Made by a program: the position numbers and the translations under genes
The notes under the pieces: model-generated
Seen by the model: only the letters and a program-made list of their open reading frames with translations
The model's database searches: none
Told to the model about the DNA's origin: nothing
In this document: positions 1-8,166 of the stretch, in pieces
How positions within the stretch are numbered: the first letter of the stretch is position 1
Layout of the letters: each line of letters opens with the position of its first letter
From: Clostridia bacterium
GTDB lineage: Bacteria; Bacillota_A; Clostridia; Oscillospirales; CAG-382
Direction of reading: 5' to 3'
NCBI GenBank assembly: GCA_017517985.1
Contig: JAFWWX010000384.1
Span: 1-23,686, forward strand
Length of the DNA: 23,686 bases

Positions 1-1377
1 ATTCCGCTTATAGGCTTTCTTCTTGACTGCGGATGCTCTGTAAATGTAAGGGATAAAAAGCAGAGAGAGGAGCTTATGGCTGTTCTTGATATTACAAAAC
101 TTGAAGAAAAGGGTGTCTCTTTTGACCTTGGAGAGGGGTATCTTCGCAATATTGATGCGGATATACTTTATAAAACTCCGGGTATACGCTATGACAATGT
201 GGAAATACTTGATGCATACGATGGCGGAGCGTATATTACAAGCGAAATGGAGGCATTTATCTCCCTTTGCCCTGCAAAGATAATAGCCATTACAGGTAGT
301 AACGGAAAAACCACCACAAGTACCCTTTGTGCAAAGCTTCTTGAGGCTTCCGGACATAAGGTATATCTTGGCGGAAACATAGGAAAGCCTCTGCTTTCGG
401 AAATAGATAATATAACCCCCGATGATTTCGTGGTGCTTGAGCTTTCAAGCTTTCAGCTCCATACAATAAACAGATTTGAAAACGCCGGACTTCCCTTTGC
501 ATTCATAAATTTCCCGGATTCTGCGATAATAACAAATGTAAGTCCCAATCACCTTGACTGGCATGTGTCAATGGAAGAATATGCGGATGCAAAACGTGCG
601 GTGTTTGACTTTATGAAAAGCGGCGGCAGACTTGTAACAAATGCAGACTGTCCTATATCCTCCGACTTTGCAAGAAGTGCAGAAGAACGCGAGCTTGACA
701 TTGTACTTTTCTCAGGAAAAGGCTCGGAATACGCTGATATATTCTACCGTGACGGCGAAATAATAAAATCCGTAAACGGAAAGGAAACAAAGTTACTGTC
801 CACTGACGATATACTGATTCCCGGACTTCACAATGTGGAAAACTATATGGCGGCATACTCTGCCGTTGAACCCTATGTAACAGAGGATGCACTATATAAG
901 GTTGCAACAACCTTTACAGGTGTCAGCTACAGACTTGAGCTTTGCCGTGAGAAAGACGGAGTAAGATTCTACGATAGCTCCATTGACTCCTCGCCCTCAA
1001 GAACAGAGGCGGCACTTTCCGCATTCCCGGAAGAAATGAACAAAAAAATAAATATAATTCTCGGTGGCTATGATAAAAAGATACCCTTTGAGACTTCCTT
1101 TGGCTCCTGCGTGTGCAGAAAAGCCAAAAGAGTCTTTATTTGTGGCGACACTGCGCTGAAAATTGAAAGTGCCATTAAAAAAGCTCCCGAATATGCTGAC
1201 GGCACAACAGAGATAATTATGTGCGACAACTTTGACGAGGCAGTAAAAGGCGCGTGCGCTGCTGCCGAGAGTGGGGAGTGTGTTCTTCTTTCTCCCGCCT
1301 GTGCATCCTTTGATGCTTTTGCTAATTTTGAGGAAAGAGGAAAGCGTTTTAAACAGCTTGTTCGTGAGTTTAATTAA
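1..1377 (+). CDS. murD: MurD, UDP-N-acetylmuramoyl-L-alanine--D-glutamate ligase (5' end outside window)
   Basis: Cytoplasmic Mur ligase that adds D-glutamate to UDP-MurNAc-L-Ala in peptidoglycan precursor synthesis. The reading frame is open to base 1, and the residues before the Met at 76 (IPLIGFLLDCGCSVNVRDKK) are the expected N-terminal nucleotide-sugar-binding fold of MurD, so that Met is internal and the gene is cut by the window edge. Seen in order: P-loop ITGSNGKTTT, central NHLDWH followed by YADAKRAVF (the lysine normally carbamylated), GGYDKKIPFE, and the C-terminal LLSPACASFDAF..FEERG signature. Where the E. coli enzyme has a DSKATN-type segment this one has DSSIDSSPSRT, which I believe is a clostridial form of the enzyme. 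It ends 33 nt before the first M42 gene on the same strand, so co-transcription is likely. Confidence 0.95.
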   Translation: MPLIGFLLDCGCSVNVRDKKQREELMAVLDITKLEEKGVSFDLGEGYLRNIDADILYKTPGIRYDNVEILDAYDGGAYITSEMEAFISLCPAKIIAITGSNGKTTTSTLCAKLLEASGHKVYLGGNIGKPLLSEIDNITPDDFVVLELSSFQLHTINRFENAGLPFAFINFPDSAIITNVSPNHLDWHVSMEEYADAKRAVFDFMKSGGRLVTNADCPISSDFARSAEERELDIVLFSGKGSEYADIFYRDGEIIKSVNGKETKLLSTDDILIPGLHNVENYMAAYSAVEPYVTEDALYKVATTFTGVSYRLELCREKDGVRFYDSSIDSSPSRTEAALSAFPEEMNKKINIILGGYDKKIPFETSFGSCVCRKAKRVFICGDTALKIESAIKKAPEYADGTTEIIMCDNFDEAVKGACAAAESGECVLLSPACASFDAFANFEERGKRFKQLVREFN

Positions 1378-1410
1378 AGAAATATAATCAGACTACTAAA
1401 GGAGGTAAAA

Positions 1411-2505
1411 ATGAAACCGGATATTCTTGAAATATTTGAAGCCTTAAAAGAAATAATGACAGTATCCGGCTATGAGACCGTAAACGCAAGGGCGGTGCTT
1501 GATACTGCAATTGAATGTACGGGAGATTTTTTCACTTCCTCTGAAATAAGCGAAAACGGTAGTGTCATTCTTTACCATCGCTCAAAGAACTGTGATGCAA
1601 AGACACTTCTTATTGATGCCCATATTGATACTATAGGGCTTGTGGTCACGGAAATACTTGAGGGCGGTTTTGTAAGAACCGCGCCTGCCGGCGGAATAGA
1701 TAAGAGAAATCTTGCAACAGCAGAGATTGAAATATACGGCAAAGAAAAGGTAAGGGGCATATTTTCAAGTGTGCCTCCCCATCTTGCGGGTAAAGATAAT
1801 ACTCTGCCGGATTTTTCCGATATGCTTGTTGACACAGGAAGAAGCTATGATGAACTCTGTAAAATAGTTTCTGTGGGTGACCCGTGTGTCTTTGTGGGAA
1901 AAACAATAGGGCTTCTCGGCGACAGAGTTTCAACGGCTCACCTTGACGATAAAATTTGCTGTGCTGCAATAATTTCTGCTTGTGCGAGAGTTGGCGGAGA
2001 TGCGGATTGTAATGTAACTGTACTTCTTTCTTCGGGTGAGGAAACAACGCAGGTCGGTGCAAAGACAGCTTCCTTTATAACAACTGCTGACGGAGCTGTG
2101 GCTCTTGATGTGAACTTTGCAAAGGAAAAAGGCGTTCCGGACTATCAGTGTTCAAAGCTCGGTGACGGTGCTATGATTTCAAGAAGTGCCGTAACGGACA
2201 GACGAATGACGGATATACTTGTAAATTGTGCGAAAATTGAGGGTGTAAAACACAAAGTAATTACCGAGACTACAGGTACCGGCACAAATGCCGATGTTAT
2301 TGAAATTTCAAATAAAGGTACACCCTGTGCGGTGCTTTCCGTACCCATAAGATATATGCATACACCGGGCGAGGTTTTCGCTGTGGGCGATGCGGAATGT
2401 GTTTCGGATATACTTGTGTGTCTTATGAAAAACTTTGACAGATTGTCAAGGGAAAAGGAAACACTTCTTGGTGTAAGAATACTCAAAGGGGGAAGTGAAA
2501 TATGA
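1411..2505 (+). CDS. M42-family metallo-aminopeptidase, paralog 1
   Basis: Cytosolic di-metal aminopeptidase of the M42 family (YsdC/FrvX/TET type), whose members usually form dodecameric shells that trim peptides. 364 residues, the family's usual length. All expected ligands are present: His71 and Asp73 in DAHIDTIG, Asp179 in HLDDK, catalytic Glu210 with Glu211 in SGEET, Asp233 in ALDV, and His317 in IRYMHT. The family's structural IxSxPPH segment is also there (FSSVPPHL). It departs from the consensus in having GTGTNAD where GGTDA is usual and DTIG for DEVG, so its substrate preference may differ. A strong AAAGGAGGT site lies just upstream (about 1398-1407). Its stop overlaps the next gene's start in an ATGA, indicating translational coupling. 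The exact substrate cannot be read from the sequence. Confidence 0.9.
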   Translation: MKPDILEIFEALKEIMTVSGYETVNARAVLDTAIECTGDFFTSSEISENGSVILYHRSKNCDAKTLLIDAHIDTIGLVVTEILEGGFVRTAPAGGIDKRNLATAEIEIYGKEKVRGIFSSVPPHLAGKDNTLPDFSDMLVDTGRSYDELCKIVSVGDPCVFVGKTIGLLGDRVSTAHLDDKICCAAIISACARVGGDADCNVTVLLSSGEETTQVGAKTASFITTADGAVALDVNFAKEKGVPDYQCSKLGDGAMISRSAVTDRRMTDILVNCAKIEGVKHKVITETTGTGTNADVIEISNKGTPCAVLSVPIRYMHTPGEVFAVGDAECVSDILVCLMKNFDRLSREKETLLGVRILKGGSEI

Positions 2506-3524
2506 AGGAGCTTTTGTTTTCACTCTGCTCTCTTGACGGAGTATCGGGTAATGAAAATGCAGTTCTCCGGTATATTGCGCAAATGATTCTCCCTTATGCC
2601 GATGAAGTTTATTTTGACAGAATGGGAAATCTTGTATGCTTTAAAAAAGGAAAAAATGTACCGAAAAGAAAAATACTTTTTGCATCCCACGCAGACGAGG
2701 TGGGGCTTGTTGTAAAGCATATTGAGGACGACGGAACACTTCTTTTTGACAGTATAGGAATATTGGCAGGCTCACTTCCCACAAGGAGAGTACTCGTGGG
2801 GGATTCAAAGCTCCCCGGTGTTATCGGCTCAAAGCCAATACATCTTATTCCCAGATCCGAACGGTCAAAGCCACAGAATCTTGATGACCTGTATATAGAT
2901 ATAGGGGCGGAATCAAAGAAGCAGGCGGAAGAATATGTAAAAGTCGGTGACTATGTTTCGTTTGACAGCGAATGTATTATGCTGTCTGAAAATCTTATTA
3001 AAGCTAAGGCTGTTGATGACAGAGCAGGTTGTGCTGTGCTTATAAAGCTTATAATGTCCGAGCTTTCCTATGATACTCATTTCGTATTTACAAGGCGGGA
3101 GGAGCTTGGTACTCTGGGCGCTGTTTCTGCCGCAAACAATCTTACCCCTGATATATGTATTGTCTGCGAGGCAACAACTGCTCAGGATATATACGGCACT
3201 CCGGATATGAAAAAGGTAACAAAGCTGGGCGAAGGAGTTGTTCTTCCCTTTATGGACGGCGGAACGCTTTACTGTAAAGAGCTTTACCGCATTGCAACAG
3301 AGATTGCAGACGAAAACGGTATAAAGTGGCAGACAAAAACACAGGTTGCCGGTGGAACAGATGCCAGAAGTTTTCAGAGAGAGGGACATGGCTGTCGTGT
3401 TCTTGGCGTTGCACTTCCCACAAGATACATTCACAGTGCGGCGTGCGTGTGCAGTCTTGAGGATTTGGATTCACAGCTTCGCTTGTGTTTGCAGCTTGAA
3501 AAGGTACTCGGAGGAATTGAATAA
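2502..3524 (+). CDS. M42-family metallo-aminopeptidase, paralog 2
   Basis: Second of three tandem M42 peptidase genes, 340 residues and the most canonical of the three. Metal and catalytic residues are intact: His63 and Asp65 in SHADEVG, Asp172 in AVDDRAG, Glu200 and Glu201 in RREELGTLGA, Glu223 in VCEAT (Asp or Glu occurs here in the family), and His311 in TRYIHS. The glycine motif GGTDARSF, missing in both neighbours, is present. It starts inside the end of paralog 1 with a 4-nt ATGA overlap and a GGGGGAAG ribosome binding site, and its TAA overlaps the next ATG by one base. Predicted role: aminopeptidase in intracellular peptide turnover, possibly in a mixed particle with its neighbours (inference). 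Confidence 0.93.
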   Translation: MKELLFSLCSLDGVSGNENAVLRYIAQMILPYADEVYFDRMGNLVCFKKGKNVPKRKILFASHADEVGLVVKHIEDDGTLLFDSIGILAGSLPTRRVLVGDSKLPGVIGSKPIHLIPRSERSKPQNLDDLYIDIGAESKKQAEEYVKVGDYVSFDSECIMLSENLIKAKAVDDRAGCAVLIKLIMSELSYDTHFVFTRREELGTLGAVSAANNLTPDICIVCEATTAQDIYGTPDMKKVTKLGEGVVLPFMDGGTLYCKELYRIATEIADENGIKWQTKTQVAGGTDARSFQREGHGCRVLGVALPTRYIHSAACVCSLEDLDSQLRLCLQLEKVLGGIE

Positions 3525-4510
3525 TGTTTGATATACTTGAAAAGCTCTGTAAAATTCCGGTAGCTTCCGGAATGGAAAGTGGGATTTTATCCTATATAGA
3601 AGACAATTTTGCGATAGACCTTGAAGTCTCTTTTGACGGCATGGGAAACCTTACTGTTCTGAAAAGATGCGGTAAGGAAAATGCAGAGAAAATAATGCTT
3701 TGCGTAAATGTTGACCAGGGCGGATTTATCGTAAATTATATCGAGGAAAACGGCTATCTGAGAGTTACAAGTCTTGGTAATCCCTCAACGGTATCCTGTG
3801 CATACGGTGAGCTTATTTCCGAGAGTGGTGTTTGCGGATTTATCGTACCGGAAAAGGGCGCAGATGTAAAAGAGGGCGAAGCGGAAAAGCTTTATGTGGA
3901 TATTGGTGCAAAATCAAAAGAGGACGCACAGAATCTTGTAAGGCTGGGAGATGTTTTTGCTCTTGTTCCCGCAGTCCGTACATTGACAGATGGCAGAAAG
4001 GGCGGGCAGGGCGTTGCCCGGAGACTGCCGGTGGCAATTGCACTTTCAGTTCTGAAAAATATAACAAGCGAAAAAAATGATATATATTTTTCCTTTAATG
4101 TTCAGGGGGATTTGCAGAACAGAGGCGCAAAAACCGTTGCTTTTGATATAACTCCGGACAGATGCATTGTACTTGATATATGCGAGAGCTTTGATGTTGC
4201 AGGCGCGAAAAAAAGAGGCGAGGCAGTACTTGGTGAGGGCGCTGTGATTCTTGCAAAATCCGCCGACTACTGTATGACGCCACAGCTTAAAGAGGAAATA
4301 GTAGGTGTTGCCGAAAAGAGTGAAATTGCACATAAGGTATGCGTTTATTCCGATATGAGAACACCGTCGTCAGCTGTTTGTGCGACTTCTGTCGGTACAG
4401 AATGTGCAGAAATTTGTATCCCTGCAAGAAATATCGGAACAGGCGCTGAAATTATTGACACAGTGGATGCAGAAAATGTATACAGCCTTATATGCGGATT
4501 ACTGGCATAA
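3524..4510 (+). CDS. M42-family paralog 3, predicted catalytically inactive
   Basis: Full-length (328 residues), unbroken member of the M42 fold that aligns end to end with paralog 2 but lacks the active site. By motif alignment His63 becomes Asn62 (VNVDQGG), Asp172 becomes Ala165 (GVARRL), catalytic Glu200 becomes Gly195 and Glu201 becomes Asp196 (VQGDLQNRGA), and His311 becomes Gly305 (ARNIGT). Only Asp218 (VLDI) is kept at a ligand position, and GGTDA has gone. Non-catalytic landmarks remain: FDGMGNLT, YVDIGAKS, LGEGAVI. A GGAGGAATTG site precedes the TAATG junction with paralog 2. A long intact frame with conserved core motifs argues for a maintained pseudoenzyme rather than decay, for example a structural or regulatory subunit of an M42 particle (inference). 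Confidence 0.85.
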   Translation: MFDILEKLCKIPVASGMESGILSYIEDNFAIDLEVSFDGMGNLTVLKRCGKENAEKIMLCVNVDQGGFIVNYIEENGYLRVTSLGNPSTVSCAYGELISESGVCGFIVPEKGADVKEGEAEKLYVDIGAKSKEDAQNLVRLGDVFALVPAVRTLTDGRKGGQGVARRLPVAIALSVLKNITSEKNDIYFSFNVQGDLQNRGAKTVAFDITPDRCIVLDICESFDVAGAKKRGEAVLGEGAVILAKSADYCMTPQLKEEIVGVAEKSEIAHKVCVYSDMRTPSSAVCATSVGTECAEICIPARNIGTGAEIIDTVDAENVYSLICGLLA

Positions 4511-4552
4511 TCGAAAATAAAAATCGGAAATTATACAAAAAGGGAAATAAAA

Positions 4553-5800
4553 ATGGAAATACTTGAGCTTATAGAAAAAAGTGAAAAAGAGCTGAAAAGT
4601 AGCGGTGTCTTTGAAAGACTTGAGGATATTGCCTTTAAAAATCAGATGCGGGTTATGGATGCCTTCAGAAAATATAAGGTATCCGAGGCACACTTTGCAG
4701 GCACTACCGGCTATGGCTATGACGATATGGGAAGAGATACTCTTGACAAGGTATATGCGGATATTTTTGAATGTGAGTCTGCTTTTGTGCGTCACAACAT
4801 TATCTCCGGCACACACTGCCTTACAATCGGACTTTTCGGGCTTCTTCGTCCGGGAGACACTCTACTTTCCGCAACAGGAAAGCCCTATGATACCCTTGAA
4901 GAAGTGATAGGTATAAGAGGAGAAAGAGGAAACGGCTCTCTTGCGGATTTCGGCGTTAAATACGATGAAATAGATTACAGCGGTGATGATATAAACCTTG
5001 ATGAGCTTGAGAAAAAACTTCGTGAGGACGACAGCATAAAGGTGGTATTTATCCAGCGTTCAAAGGGATATTCCGTCAGAAAGACGTTATCTGCCGAGGA
5101 AATAGGAAAAGCTGCACAGCTTGTACACTCAATAAAGCCTGAAGTTTTTGTTGCGGTGGATAACTGCTATGGAGAGTTTTGTGATGAGCACGAGCCGACA
5201 TTCTTTGGCGTTGATATATGTATGGGCTCGCTTATCAAAAACCCAGGTGGCGGAATGGCGGACTGCGGTGGTTACATAGCAGGCACAAAAAGAGCAGTTG
5301 AGCTTTGCTCCTACAGACTGACAAGCCCCGGTGTGGGACTTGAAGCAGGTGCCAGCCTCTACGGAAATACAAGAAATATGTTTAAAGGTATATTCTATGC
5401 TCCTCACACAGTTTGCGAGGCTCTTAAAACGGCGGCACTCTGTGCGAAGGTGTTTTCAAATCTTGGATTTAAGGTTTATCCCGCTCCCGACGCGCAAAGA
5501 CACTGTCTTATCCAGACAGTAAGCCTTGAAACAAGAGAAAATCTTCTTGCTTTCTGCAAAGGAATACAAAGCGGAGCTCCGGTTGATTCTCATGTTACAC
5601 CCGAGCCCTGGGATATGCCGGGATATGCAGTTCCGGTAATTATGGCGGCAGGTGCCTTTGTGGGCGGTGCTTCCATTGAGCTTTCGGCTGATGCCCCTTG
5701 CGTTGCCCCCTTTACTGTTTATATGCAGGGCGGTCTTACATATCAGAGTGGAAAGCTTGGCGTTCTTTATGCGGCAACGGAAGTGGAGAAAGCAAGATAA
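4553..5800 (+). CDS. Methionine gamma-lyase / aluminium-resistance family PLP enzyme
   Basis: PLP-dependent fold-type I enzyme of the family annotated as aluminium resistance protein or methionine gamma-lyase (YnbB in Bacillus), 415 residues, normal for the family. Seen: the N-terminal HFAGTTGYGYDDMGRDTLD signature, RHNIISGTH at the cofactor phosphate region, VDNCYGEF with Asp203 expected to pair with the pyridine nitrogen, and SLIKNPGGG with Lys229 as the likely Schiff-base lysine. The substrate is uncertain; the family's link to aluminium tolerance is old and its physiological reaction is unclear. It starts 42 nt after the third M42 gene behind an AAAGGGAAAT site and is followed after 63 nt by the isomerase-like gene, consistent with continuation of the operon. 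Confidence 0.9.
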   Translation: MEILELIEKSEKELKSSGVFERLEDIAFKNQMRVMDAFRKYKVSEAHFAGTTGYGYDDMGRDTLDKVYADIFECESAFVRHNIISGTHCLTIGLFGLLRPGDTLLSATGKPYDTLEEVIGIRGERGNGSLADFGVKYDEIDYSGDDINLDELEKKLREDDSIKVVFIQRSKGYSVRKTLSAEEIGKAAQLVHSIKPEVFVAVDNCYGEFCDEHEPTFFGVDICMGSLIKNPGGGMADCGGYIAGTKRAVELCSYRLTSPGVGLEAGASLYGNTRNMFKGIFYAPHTVCEALKTAALCAKVFSNLGFKVYPAPDAQRHCLIQTVSLETRENLLAFCKGIQSGAPVDSHVTPEPWDMPGYAVPVIMAAGAFVGGASIELSADAPCVAPFTVYMQGGLTYQSGKLGVLYAATEVEKAR

Positions 5801-5863
5801 AAAGGGATATTCAAGGTTTTTTTAAACTAAAACTTTTCAAAGAATAAAACGGAGGTAACAACT

Positions 5864-6721
5864 ATGTGGAAAACAAAACTTTGCCTTGCGGCACATTACG
5901 GCAATATGGATGTAAACGAGCAGATAAAGCTGTTCCGAAACATTGGCTTTGAGGGATTTTTTACCTCTTACGACAGTGATAATCTTGCGCAGTACCGTGA
6001 AACTGCAGAAAAATGCGGAATGTATTATCAGTCTGTTCACGCCCCCTTTGTCAGAATGAATGTTATGTGGCGTGAGGGCGAAGAGGGAATAAGCGCAAGA
6101 GACGAGCTTATAAAGTGTGTTGATGATACCGCGGATATCGGAGTACCGATTGTAGTTGTACATACATATATCGGTATGGGTGCGAGAAAAACCGATGTAC
6201 CCAATGAAATTGGTCTTGGAAACTTTTCTGCAGTAGTTGAGCGTGCAGTGAAAAGAAATGTAAAGATTGCCTTTGAAAATACTGAGGGTGAGGAGTTCCT
6301 TGAAGCACTTATGAAGCACTTTAAAAATGTTCCACAGGTTGGCTTCTGCTGGGATACCGGACACGAAATGTGCTACAATTACAGCGAGGATATGATGGCG
6401 CTCTACGGCGACAGACTGATTGCAACCCATATCAATGACAATCTCGGAATAAGAGATATAAACGGTGAGCTTACCTTCCACGACGATTTGCATCTTTTGC
6501 CCTTTGACGGAGTTGCAGACTGGGAGGGTATAGCTTCAAGACTTAATAAGTACGGTTATAACGGAGAGCTTACATTTGAGCTTAACCTTAATTCAAAGCC
6601 GTCTCGTTACGATAATGATAAGTACCGTGAGCTGTCTATGGAGCGCTATGTAACCGAGGCGTATGCCAGAGCCTGCAGAGTTGCTACAATGAAAGAAAGA
6701 CTTAAAAAAACACAGATATAA
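5864..6721 (+). CDS. Sugar phosphate isomerase/epimerase-like TIM-barrel protein
   Basis: 285-residue protein of the AP-endonuclease-2 / xylose-isomerase-like TIM-barrel superfamily. The usual metal tetrad is visible at barrel strand ends: Glu138 (AFENTEG), Asp164 with His167 (CWDTGHE), His189 (ATHINDN) and Glu239 (LTFELN); His59 (SVHAPF) and His100 (VVVHTY) are also typical. The fold suggests a divalent-metal-dependent isomerase or epimerase acting on a sugar or polyol, but the substrate cannot be inferred and no sugar transport gene is nearby. The start is supported by AACGGAGGTAACAACT before ATG. It is the last gene of the murD-M42 run; I see no clear terminator in the 129-nt gap that follows. 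Confidence 0.85.
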   Translation: MWKTKLCLAAHYGNMDVNEQIKLFRNIGFEGFFTSYDSDNLAQYRETAEKCGMYYQSVHAPFVRMNVMWREGEEGISARDELIKCVDDTADIGVPIVVVHTYIGMGARKTDVPNEIGLGNFSAVVERAVKRNVKIAFENTEGEEFLEALMKHFKNVPQVGFCWDTGHEMCYNYSEDMMALYGDRLIATHINDNLGIRDINGELTFHDDLHLLPFDGVADWEGIASRLNKYGYNGELTFELNLNSKPSRYDNDKYRELSMERYVTEAYARACRVATMKERLKKTQI

Positions 6722-6853
6722 AGTGAAATTTATTTGCCACATTTTTCTGCTAAAGGCGGATTGTACGGTATAAATTCCCTTTTGTAAGTTTTACAAAGTA
6801 TTAAACACTTTTTTGGTTTTGAGATTTATAATCAGAATAAAGAATAATCTATG

Positions 6854-6861
6854 AGAGGAGG
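6854..6861 (+). promoter_or_regulatory. Ribosome binding site fixing the start at 6869
   Basis: AGAGGAGG lies 7 nt before the ATG at 6869. An in-frame ATG at 6851 overlaps this site, so it cannot be the main start; the protein starts MSSKRKITAVV and not MRGGFG. Confidence 0.8.
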
Positions 6862-6868
6862 CTTTGGA

Positions 6869-8074
6869 ATGTCATCAAAAAGAAAAATTACAGCAGTTGT
6901 TCTGGCGTTTGCACTTGCATTTTGTATTGTTATAGTATCTGCAATAACGGGTAGTGGCTCAAAGTATAATGATGTGACCTACAGAAGTTATGCAAACCTT
7001 GTGGAAGACTCAGATATTCCGAGCCTTTTCAGAAATGATTCAGTCTTTGCTTCCTATAAAAAATATCCGCCGGTTATTTCTGATGGCATAGAGTATGTAC
7101 CGGTTGAGCTGTTCCAAGGGCTTCCGAATGTGAAGATAAGCTACTCGAATGACGAATCCAATTTCTATATACAGAACAAAAATTCAAATAAATATATATC
7201 CTTCAGTATAAGGGATAAATATGCGGTTACAGGACAGAACAAGGTTTACGAGGTTGAGGTTCCGACATTTTTCGGAGTGCATTATGTGCCACTCAGAATT
7301 GTCTGCACTAGTACCGGAATAGGCTGTGATACATATAACGATGGTGAGAACAAAATATATGTTATCAAGGTTTACACAACTCCCGGTCTTTCCGCAAAGG
7401 AGCTTATACAGATTCACGCACCGCAGATATATTCCTCACAGCCTGATTCCTCTGGCACAAATTCCGGTACAGACGACAAGCCTCAGATAACATATAAACC
7501 GGGAACTATAATGCTGTTTTACTTTTCCGATGGTTTTTCAAATGCCGGAAGTACTCTCAATACACTTTTAAAACAGGGAATAAAGGCGACATTCTTTGTG
7601 ACAGAGCAGGATATTGCTACATATCCGGATACAATAAGGAGAATATATGCCGAAGGGCATACTTTGGGGCTTGATTTTAGCAAAGAATCGGAGGAAGTAT
7701 TTGCCGAAGGCGTGCTTGAAGAAAAAATAAACAGCGCTGAAAAGGCTCTTTATGAAACGGCAAAGACAAAGACAAGGCTTTTGTATCTTCCGGATTTTGA
7801 AGATGAGGAAATAAAAGCAAGAATTGACGCTATGGGACTTTGCACTGTCAAGACAAATCTTGACTCAGAAACAGGTAAGTACAGCGGAACAACTGCGTTT
7901 ACAAGGCTGAACAACAAGCTTAAGGACATCCCGCGCAATTGCGGTTCGGATGTAGCCTATATAAAGATGAGCCACAACAAAAGCGGAAACTCGGTTGTCG
8001 CATCACTGTCGGAACTTGTCCGGGCAAACAAGCCTTTGAAAATGGGCGTTTATGATGAAACAATGAGCCAGTAA
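6869..8074 (+). CDS. Membrane-anchored CuAO_N-like plus degenerate NodB polysaccharide deacetylase domain protein
   Basis: 401 residues from the RBS-supported start. Residues 1-30 form a basic stretch followed by a hydrophobic segment (AVVLAFALAFCIVIVSA), a signal anchor or signal peptide. Residues about 60-170 resemble the copper-amine-oxidase N-terminal domain common in clostridial cell-surface proteins (two FVPL-like strands, YVPVEL and YVPLRI). A Ser/Thr-rich linker follows, then a NodB-homology domain from about 210 to the end. Its motifs are altered: TFDDG is FSDG (catalytic Asp replaced by Ser220, Asp221 kept), and the H-x3-H pair after GHxxG is Asp269 and Glu273. The arginine-proline motif reads LYLPDF. 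So the domain is probably not a classical zinc deacetylase; it may bind glycan or another metal (inference). It is transcribed alone and ends at the hairpin at 8084-8132. Confidence 0.8.
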   Translation: MSSKRKITAVVLAFALAFCIVIVSAITGSGSKYNDVTYRSYANLVEDSDIPSLFRNDSVFASYKKYPPVISDGIEYVPVELFQGLPNVKISYSNDESNFYIQNKNSNKYISFSIRDKYAVTGQNKVYEVEVPTFFGVHYVPLRIVCTSTGIGCDTYNDGENKIYVIKVYTTPGLSAKELIQIHAPQIYSSQPDSSGTNSGTDDKPQITYKPGTIMLFYFSDGFSNAGSTLNTLLKQGIKATFFVTEQDIATYPDTIRRIYAEGHTLGLDFSKESEEVFAEGVLEEKINSAEKALYETAKTKTRLLYLPDFEDEEIKARIDAMGLCTVKTNLDSETGKYSGTTAFTRLNNKLKDIPRNCGSDVAYIKMSHNKSGNSVVASLSELVRANKPLKMGVYDETMSQ

Positions 8075-8083
8075 CGGCAAAAC

Positions 8084-8132
8084 AGCCTTTACCTTATCCG
8101 GCAGTTGAAACGGTCGGTGGTAAAGGCTTTTT
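8084..8132 (+). terminator. Rho-independent terminator between convergent genes
   Basis: AGCCTTTACC (8084-8093) pairs with GGTAAAGGCT (8119-8128), with an inner loop and a run of T after the right arm. It follows the CuAO/NodB gene by 10 nt, and the convergent small membrane protein ends 35 nt further on. Confidence 0.8.
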
Positions 8133-8166
8133 ATAATAGTAAAATGCAAGCGGTCTTGGTGGTTGC

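Noticed and set aside
1646..2062. Minus-strand open frame of 138 codons opposite M42 paralog 1.
   Set aside because: It is a compositional shadow of a conserved gene and shows no domain or ribosome binding site.
5837..6493. Long minus-strand open frame of 218 codons opposite the isomerase-like gene.
   Set aside because: It is antisense to a gene with a conserved metal tetrad, has no RBS, and its protein has no recognisable motif.
6781..6797. TTTGTAA-GTT-TTACAAA inverted repeat upstream of the CuAO/NodB gene, as an operator.
   Set aside because: Only 7 bp per arm in AT-rich DNA and no adjacent convincing promoter; likely chance, although it could be a repressor site.
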